Of a stretch of 8,548 nt of DNA, positions 1 through 8,548 are shown piece by piece (the stretch's first letter is position 1; each line of letters opens with the position of its first letter). The position numbers and the translations under genes were made by a program. This stretch comes from Actinomycetes bacterium (GTDB taxonomy: Bacteria > Actinomycetota > Coriobacteriia > Coriobacteriales > Eggerthellaceae): NCBI GenBank assembly GCA_023395755.1, contig JAEWYG010000167.1:1-8548 (forward strand), read 5' to 3'. The notes under the pieces are model-generated. The model was not told the origin of the DNA. It saw nothing but the letters and a program-made list of their open reading frames with translations, and did not search any database.

Positions 1-1613
1 GGCTTAACCTAAAACCTCACCAGATGTACTCCACCAAAGTACCCCTAAATCTAAGCTATACCTTCGGGCTAGCAGCACGATTACCAGAAAAGGAACGGGC
101 CGCACTCACCAACCCACCCTTCTCACCACAGTGGCCAGCCTGCTTAGATCGCAACCGCACTATTATCGAACAAGTAATCGCACGCGAGACGCTGTTGTCC
201 TACCCCTACGAGAGCATGGACGCGTTTGTGCAATTACTACGTGAAGCCGCCAACGACCCCGCAGTTATTTCCATCAAAATTACGTTGTACCGATTAGCAA
301 ACCAATCACACCTTGCCGAAGCCCTTATTGCGGCGGCCGAAAACGGCAAGGAGGTTACCGCCCTATTCGAACTACGCGCTCGCTTCGATGAAAGCAATAA
401 TATAGAGTGGTCGCAGCGCTTCGAACAAGCGGGCTGCAACGTTATTTACGGCTTCCGTGACTTCAAAGTACATTCCAAAATTTGTTGCATCACCCGACAG
501 ACCGAAAACGGCTTACAGCATATCACGCAGCTTGGCACCGGCAACTACAATGAGAAAACAGCGCGACTTTACACCGATCTATCGTTTATCACCTGCGACA
601 AAACTATCGGTCGCGACGCCGTCGAGTTCTTCCGTAATATGGCGTTAGAGAATACCTCCGACAATTACGACATCCTTTGGGTTGCTCCATTGCAAATCAA
701 GCCCATGATTATTGCAGGTATACAGACTCAGATGGATCGCGCAAAAGCTGGAGAACCATGCGGGCTATTCTTCAAGACTAACTCCATTACCGACAAAGAT
801 CTTATCGAGAAGATCGTAGAAGCTTCGCAGTCAGGTGTTCCGGTAACGTTGTTTGTACGCGGTATCTCATGTATCGTGCCAGGCCTTGAGGGGTTTACCG
901 AAAATGTACGCGTGGTATCTATTGTAGGTCGCTTGCTGGAACATAGTCGTATTTACGGTTTCGGGCCGCGCGATAACATGAAGCTCTACCTATCTAGCGC
1001 CGATCTCATGACCCGCAATATGGATAAACGTATTGAGATAGCCTGGCCAGTGCTGGACGAGGAATTGCGCGAAGAGATACTGGGCTACCTTGATATCAGC
1101 ATGAGCGATACCGCGAAACTACGTGAGCTCCTGCCCAACAAGAGCTATACGCCGCTGGGCTTTTTTGCTGAGAAAAATGACGACGACACCGTCATTTTGT
1201 TCGACTCCCAGGAACTTTTCATTAGAAAAGCTCAACAGCGTCGTCTCGAAGCAGCCGAAAGCACTGCTGCACGTGAGGCTACGCAACGTCGGAACGCTCA
1301 AACACTCCCCCGCACATCGCAGGATATGGAGACAACGGCAGAAACGGTAGCCCACGAGGCTGAAATACTTGCAGCGGCAGCAGAGACCGTAGCGGAGGCA
1401 GCCGTACAAGCCGCCTCCGCAGCACGTAACGCAGTCGAAGCGGGCGAGGAACCTCGCAGCAAAGCCCTTGAGGCTGATGAAATCGAACAGCCCCCTACAC
1501 TCGAACAATCCAGCGAGAGAGGGATCGTGATTGCACCCCCACAGGACAGTTGCCGTACACGCAAACCAAGCTTGCTCGTACGTATTTTAAGCAAGTTTAT
1601 TCGAAAGGCATAG
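1..1613 (+). CDS. ppk1: Polyphosphate kinase PPK1, 5'-truncated by the window edge
   Basis: PPK1 reversibly transfers the terminal phosphate of ATP onto long-chain polyphosphate through a phosphohistidine intermediate. The frame is open through the left edge (first full codon at position 3), so the ATG at 24 is an internal Met, not the start. Numbering from that Met, the core aligns with E. coli PPK at a constant offset of 285: R90 and R120 match the Mg/phosphate residues R375 and R405, H150 (in FKVHSK) matches the phosphorylated H435, Y183 matches Y468, R279 matches R564, and H307 (in LEHSRIY) matches H592. GTGNYNEKTARLYTD is the family signature. The N domain and most of the H domain, about 280 codons, lie outside the window. 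The E. coli protein would end near residue 403, but this one runs to 529, with a tail described separately. It converges on glmM. Identity is very secure; the start cannot be seen. Confidence 0.96.
   Translation, partial: LNLKPHQMYSTKVPLNLSYTFGLAARLPEKERAALTNPPFSPQWPACLDRNRTIIEQVIARETLLSYPYESMDAFVQLLREAANDPAVISIKITLYRLANQSHLAEALIAAAENGKEVTALFELRARFDESNNIEWSQRFEQAGCNVIYGFRDFKVHSKICCITRQTENGLQHITQLGTGNYNEKTARLYTDLSFITCDKTIGRDAVEFFRNMALENTSDNYDILWVAPLQIKPMIIAGIQTQMDRAKAGEPCGLFFKTNSITDKDLIEKIVEASQSGVPVTLFVRGISCIVPGLEGFTENVRVVSIVGRLLEHSRIYGFGPRDNMKLYLSSADLMTRNMDKRIEIAWPVLDEELREEILGYLDISMSDTAKLRELLPNKSYTPLGFFAEKNDDDTVILFDSQELFIRKAQQRRLEAAESTAAREATQRRNAQTLPRTSQDMETTAETVAHEAEILAAAAETVAEAAVQAASAARNAVEAGEEPRSKALEADEIEQPPTLEQSSERGIVIAPPQDSCRTRKPSLLVRILSKFIRKA
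1221..1610 (+). other. Non-canonical C-terminal extension of PPK1
   Basis: This is the part of the ppk1 product beyond the end of the E. coli-type catalytic core (residues about 400-529, counting the Met at position 24 as 1). It has three visible parts. The first is a charged helical start rich in Q, R, E and A. The second is an Ala/Glu/Val helix at about 434-474 with repeated AAETVAEAA-like units, which looks amphipathic and weakly phasin- or coiled-coil-like. The third is a proline- and glutamate-containing linker ending in a 19-residue basic amphipathic segment (511-529) with seven Arg/Lys, no acidic residue, and Leu/Val/Ile/Phe at helix spacing. The first two parts suggest self-association or scaffold binding, and the last suggests contact with membrane or with a polyanion such as polyphosphate. 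The function is inference only. Confidence 0.75.
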
Positions 1614-1663
1614 CAACGTCCTCTGGTTTTCCTTAGCCCAAAAATCACGCGGCATGCACACAA

Positions 1664-1701
1664 ACGGCGGTCCCGTCGCCTGAAGACCACGGGACCGCCG
1701 T
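1664..1701. terminator. Hairpin terminator between convergent ppk1 and glmM
   Basis: A perfect 13-bp inverted repeat (ACGGCGGTCCCGT at 1664-1676 and its complement at 1689-1701) encloses a 12-nt loop. It lies 50 bp past the ppk1 stop and 46 bp past the glmM stop, in the only gap between these convergent genes. The following U-tract is poor on both strands (GTTTGTGTG on the minus strand, CACTTCTCT on the plus strand). It is best read as a bidirectional transcription barrier or 3'-end-protecting hairpin, not a textbook U-rich terminator. Confidence 0.72.
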
Positions 1702-1747
1702 CACTTCTCTAGTAGCCTTGGCTACAGAATAAAACACCGCTTGTAAG

Positions 1748-3082
1748 CTACACCTCACGCTCCACAACATCGGCGATGACACGAGCGTGGCGCTCGGCTT
1801 CTTCTGCGCTAGCGGCCTCAACCATAACACGCACGACAGGCTCGGTACCACTGGGACGAATGAGTACACGACCATCTTCGCCCAGCTCGGCCTCGACAGT
1901 AGCTACTGCAGCCGCCACAGCTTCGTTTCCGTCCAAAGCATGCTTATCTCTTACGCGCACATTGATGAGCGTCTGGGGAAATCGGGTCATAATGGAGGCA
2001 GCCTCAGCGACCGATTTCTCAGCACGTTTGCATGCAGCTAAGAACTGAAGCGCGGTAACGAGCCCATCTCCGGTGGAATTATGCTCCAATAAAATCATGT
2101 GTCCACTCTGCTCGCCCCCCAACACATATCCGCCCTCACGCATGGCCTCCAGTACGTAGCGGTCGCCCACCTTCGTCTGAATAAGTTGAATACCCGCCTC
2201 GCGCATAGCATGAACAAGTCCTAGGTTGCACATAACCGTGGACACAGCCGTATTGCCGGCCAAGAGCCCCCTCTGCTTAAAGTCGATGGCGCATACAGCC
2301 TCAACTACGTCTCCGTCAATTTCATTACCAGACGCATCCACCAACATAACGCGATCGGCATCACCATCGTGGGCAATACCAACATCTGCGCCAATCTCAA
2401 CCACCAAATCGCGCACCGGGCCCAAATGGGTAGACCCACAGTTTACATTGATGTCGGTACCATCAAATTCCTCATTGATAACCACAACCTCTGCGCCCAA
2501 GCGACGTAACGCTTCCGCACTCGTCATACACGAGGCCCCATGGCCCACATCGAGCGCCACTTTTAAGCCCTTGAAATCAATTCCCTCATCGGTCACCGTT
2601 GAAACAGCATGCGCAATATAGAGTTCAACTGCGTCTTCTACCGGTAGCGCTACGCCCACCGCATCACCCGCCGGCATCTCATCGGCCGTCGCGCCACCGC
2701 GCGCAACAAACGCCTCTATTTCGTCTTCGACCGCGTCGGGTAGCTTGAATCCCTGGCCGTCAAACAGCTTAATGCCGTTATACTCGGGCGGGTTGTGCGA
2801 AGCAGAGATAACAATTCCGCCATCACAATGAAGCTCGCGCACTAGCAGTGCAATGGCTGGCGTAGGAATAATGCCTGCCAGAAGGGCTGTACCGCCCATT
2901 GACATAATGCCCGCTGCAACGCACGACTCCAGCATATCACCCGAAAGACGCGTGTCCTTGCCTACCAAAATGGTCTTACCCTTGAATACCACCGCTGCTT
3001 GACCCAACTTGAAGGCCAAATCACACGTAAGCTCGGTGTTAGCAACACCGCGAACACCATCGGTTCCAAAAAGCCGCGCCAT
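1748..3082 (-). CDS. glmM: Phosphoglucosamine mutase
   Basis: GlmM converts glucosamine-6-phosphate to glucosamine-1-phosphate, feeding GlmU and UDP-GlcNAc synthesis for peptidoglycan. It is cytosolic and is activated by phosphorylation of a serine. The 444-residue protein starts with the family-typical MARLFGTDGVRG. All four alpha-D-phosphohexomutase signatures are present: the phosphoserine loop ISASHNP (catalytic S95), the Mg-binding loop DGDADR (D239, D241, D243), the sugar-binding loop GGEQSGH (E324, S326), and the phosphate-binding loop RPSGTEP (R409, S411, T413). Length is normal for GlmM, and the ISASHNP and GGEQSGH forms favour GlmM over phosphoglucomutase or phosphomannomutase. Its ATG overlaps the hisE stop by one base (TAATG), with GAGGT five bases upstream, so translation is probably coupled to hisE. 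The stop is TAG at 1750-1748. Confidence 0.97.
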   Translation of the reverse strand: MARLFGTDGVRGVANTELTCDLAFKLGQAAVVFKGKTILVGKDTRLSGDMLESCVAAGIMSMGGTALLAGIIPTPAIALLVRELHCDGGIVISASHNPPEYNGIKLFDGQGFKLPDAVEDEIEAFVARGGATADEMPAGDAVGVALPVEDAVELYIAHAVSTVTDEGIDFKGLKVALDVGHGASCMTSAEALRRLGAEVVVINEEFDGTDINVNCGSTHLGPVRDLVVEIGADVGIAHDGDADRVMLVDASGNEIDGDVVEAVCAIDFKQRGLLAGNTAVSTVMCNLGLVHAMREAGIQLIQTKVGDRYVLEAMREGGYVLGGEQSGHMILLEHNSTGDGLVTALQFLAACKRAEKSVAEAASIMTRFPQTLINVRVRDKHALDGNEAVAAAVATVEAELGEDGRVLIRPSGTEPVVRVMVEAASAEEAERHARVIADVVEREV

Positions 3083-3582
3083 TATTTACCTCGTTTCACA
3101 CAGTCGTCACGCAGACAGATCCCACCATGCGGACGCTCTTCGTTGGTCATACGGTTATTCAACTCTGCCGCAAATTCATCCAAATCAATACCAAAGCGCT
3201 CTAACACCACCAAAAGGTGATACACCACATCGGCAGCCTCATAGCGCAAATGATTAACAGCATCAAAGTATTCTGCGGGCAATTCAACACCCAGCGCATC
3301 TTTGCTCGCAGGACTCTCGTTACCCGTCTCAATTGCTAAAGCGGCCGCCAAAGAAGAACACGCCCAAGACTCTACATCCTTTGCAGCTAGCGCTACCTCA
3401 CCCGCTTCCTCCATAACCTTTTTAAGTACATCGTCTACTGGCCCTGAAAGCAGGCGACAGGTATAGCTTTCATTTCCCGCCTCGCGCCGGGCCGCAATAG
3501 TGCCAGCCAACGCTTCAAGCGTAGCCCCTATTTGAGAAGCAGGCTGCATCTCGCCCGAAGGAAAATAAGTTTTTTGGGTCAT
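3082..3582 (-). CDS. hisE: Phosphoribosyl-ATP pyrophosphatase (HisE), with an internal insertion
   Basis: HisE hydrolyses phosphoribosyl-ATP to phosphoribosyl-AMP and pyrophosphate, step 2 of histidine synthesis. The 166-residue product has the features of the all-alpha MazG/HisE fold: ESYTCRLLSG (38-47), then LKKVMEEAGEV with metal ligands E58, E59 and E62, then YEAADVVYHLLVVLERFGI with E115 and D118. No HisI cyclohydrolase domain is attached. The spacing between the two metal-binding halves is 52 residues, far above the usual 12-28, because of an added segment at about 71-110. A cysteine-bearing tail (ICLRDDC) closes the protein. I chose the ATG at 3582 because GAAAGG lies six bases before it and the protein then begins MTQKTYF. 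A TTG at 3627 would add 15 residues and has a stronger ribosome-binding site. It lies downstream of rpoC but is separated from it by a terminator. A MazG-type nucleotide pyrophosphatase other than HisE cannot be fully excluded. Confidence 0.88.
   Translation of the reverse strand: MTQKTYFPSGEMQPASQIGATLEALAGTIAARREAGNESYTCRLLSGPVDDVLKKVMEEAGEVALAAKDVESWACSSLAAALAIETGNESPASKDALGVELPAEYFDAVNHLRYEAADVVYHLLVVLERFGIDLDEFAAELNNRMTNEERPHGGICLRDDCVKRGK
3088..3092 (-). promoter_or_regulatory. glmM ribosome-binding site inside the hisE 3' end
   Basis: GAGGT on the minus strand lies five bases before the glmM ATG and just before the hisE stop codon. Together with the TAATG overlap it fits termination-reinitiation coupling, so that HisE and GlmM are made from one transcript. 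Confidence 0.7.
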
Positions 3583-3633
3583 ATTCAGCCTTTCGTTCTC
3601 GCCCGAGTGCTCATTTGCCGCCGACAAAGAGCA

Positions 3634-3639
3634 CTCCTT
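3634..3639 (-). promoter_or_regulatory. Strong Shine-Dalgarno ahead of the alternative TTG start of hisE
   Basis: AAGGAG on the minus strand sits six bases before an in-frame TTG at 3627. That start would give HisE the extra N-terminus LSAANEHSGENERLN. It is the best ribosome-binding site in this leader, stronger than GAAAGG (3594-3589) before the ATG at 3582. The start of hisE is therefore ambiguous, and both may be used. Confidence 0.5.
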
Positions 3640-3657
3640 CTTTGCCCTCGCAGCAAA

Positions 3658-3686
3658 ATATTAGCAAAAAAGCTCCTATTATTCAG
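3658..3686 (-). promoter_or_regulatory. Candidate promoter for hisE-glmM
   Basis: On the minus strand, TGCTAATAT (hexamer TAATAT at 3663-3658 with an extended -10 TG) lies 17 bases downstream of CTGAAT (3686-3681), a weak -35. It falls between the rpoC terminator and the hisE leader, where a promoter is needed. Neither hexamer is close to consensus, so this is tentative. Confidence 0.3.
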
Positions 3687-3700
3687 TCTTGTACGGCAGC

Positions 3701-3737
3701 ATAAAAGAGGGGCGCGCCATGCGCGCCCCTCTTTTAT
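3701..3737 (-). terminator. Intrinsic terminator of the rpoB-rpoC transcript
   Basis: A perfect 17-bp stem (3701-3717 with 3721-3737) has a three-base loop and a GC core of GAGGGGCGCGC, flanked by A-rich and T-rich ends. On the minus strand it begins six bases after the rpoC TAG stop, and the descending arm ends CTCTTTTAT. The A and T runs are part of the symmetric stem, so it could act in either direction, although no plus-strand gene reads into it. Confidence 0.9.
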
Positions 3738-3743
3738 AAAAGT

Positions 3744-8156
<4,413 letters not shown>

Positions 8157-8548
8157 TTATCGCTCCTCTCCATTACCGATCAGGTCGTTGGTATCGTTAT
8201 CGTCCACGACGTCGCTCATCAGCTCTCCCAGTTCAGCAGCGATATCATCCAACGCGCTCGCTGCATCTTCCTCAGTCTTGCGTGCATCGGCCGCAATAGC
8301 CTCAAACAATCCGCGATCATTGTCGTCTTGATCTTCAGACTCCATAGTCACGTCGATAGCCTGATGATCATGACCTTCAAGTTCAACATTCAGGCACAGG
8401 GACTTCATTTCCTTCACCAAAACCTTGAAGCTCTCGGGTACTTCGGCAGCCGGAATATTCTCACCCTTAACAATAGATTCGTAAGACTTCACGCGGCCCG
8501 CGGTATCGTCGGACTTCACCGTGAGAATTTCCTGCAGTACATTGGAGG
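8157..8548 (-). CDS. rpoB: RNA polymerase beta subunit, C-terminal end only
   Basis: Beta forms the other half of the RNA polymerase active centre. Only the last 130 codons or so are present; the frame is open through the right edge, and the GTG at 8519 is an internal Val, not a start. The in-window protein reads LQEILTVKSDDTAGR, then VKGENIPAAEVPESFKVL, then SLCLNVEL, the highly conserved RpoB C-terminus that packs against beta'. E. coli RpoB ends close to this point. Here a further 73 residues follow, with 25 Asp/Glu and only 4 Arg/Lys and a predicted helical middle (LFEAIAADARK and DDIAAELGEL). The stop TAA (8159-8157) directly abuts the rpoC ATG, so the two genes form one operon with probable translational coupling. 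Confidence 0.98.
   Translation of the reverse strand, partial: SNVLQEILTVKSDDTAGRVKSYESIVKGENIPAAEVPESFKVLVKEMKSLCLNVELEGHDHQAIDVTMESEDQDDNDRGLFEAIAADARKTEEDAASALDDIAAELGELMSDVVDDNDTNDLIGNGEER
8163..8168 (-). promoter_or_regulatory. rpoC ribosome-binding site inside the rpoB 3' end
   Basis: GAGGAG on the minus strand lies six bases before the rpoC ATG, overlapping the last codons of rpoB. It fixes the rpoC start at the MTTEFDVNNFD methionine, which also agrees with the conserved beta' N-terminus. Confidence 0.8.

Noticed and set aside
24..26. ATG at 24 as the start of the polyphosphate kinase.
   Set aside because: The frame stays open to the left edge with in-family residues, and the E. coli alignment offset of 285 shows about 280 codons are missing upstream.
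1119..1690. Minus-strand open frames opposite the ppk1 3' end.
   Set aside because: Cys- and Arg-rich or Ser/Ala-rich translations with no family features; they are shadows of the Ala-rich ppk1 tail.
1712..1725. Small inverted repeat GTAGCC/GGCTAC just past the glmM stop.
   Set aside because: Only five to six base pairs with almost no loop; the 13-bp hairpin at 1664-1701 is the convincing terminator.
2226..2621. Plus-strand 131-codon frame opposite glmM.
   Set aside because: Ser/Thr/Pro-rich low-complexity translation, no ribosome-binding site seen, and glmM on the other strand has every catalytic motif.
8517..8519. GTG at 8519 as the start of a separate small acidic protein.
   Set aside because: The frame continues upstream as LQEILTVKSDD, the conserved RpoB C-terminus, so this is the end of rpoB.

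Overview
The window looks like part of an actinobacterial chromosome of moderate GC (roughly half G+C by eye). The phylum call rests mainly on the RNA polymerase beta' subunit. It carries the long acidic, coiled-coil-like insertion near residues 145-230 that is typical of Actinobacteria, and its core reads very much like mycobacterial RpoC. The GC is too low for most high-GC actinomycetes, so a Coriobacteriia-type organism (Eggerthellales and relatives) is my best guess; this is inference, not proof.

Layout, left to right: (1) plus strand, 1-1613: the 3' two-thirds of a polyphosphate kinase (PPK1) gene, entering from outside the window and ending in an unusual tail of about 125 residues. (2) 1614-1747: a convergent intergenic gap with a strong 13-bp hairpin that can terminate both sides. 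(3) minus strand, 3582 down to 1748: hisE (phosphoribosyl-ATP pyrophosphatase) and glmM (phosphoglucosamine mutase), overlapping by one base (TAATG). (4) 3583-3743: a short gap holding the hisE leader, a weak candidate promoter and a perfect 17-bp hairpin terminator just after rpoC. (5) minus strand, 8156 down to 3744: complete rpoC. (6) minus strand, from the right edge to 8157: the 3' end of rpoB, with its stop codon directly abutting the rpoC start.

The genes serve core functions: transcription (rpoB-rpoC), histidine synthesis step 2 (hisE), UDP-GlcNAc and peptidoglycan precursor supply (glmM), and phosphate/energy storage (ppk). No mobile element, CRISPR array, tRNA or rRNA was seen.

The most interesting signal is inside rpoC. 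After the normal end of beta', the protein continues for about 215 residues and contains a helix-hairpin-helix module that aligns without gaps over 46 residues with the C-terminal domain of the RNA polymerase alpha subunit (alphaCTD), keeping the positions equivalent to the promoter-DNA contacts R265, N268, G296 and K298. It is followed by a strongly acidic tail, and RpoB also ends in a long acidic tail. Secondary points are a HisE whose metal-binding half-motifs are split by an insertion, and a PPK1 with an Ala/Glu-rich helix plus a basic amphipathic C-terminus.
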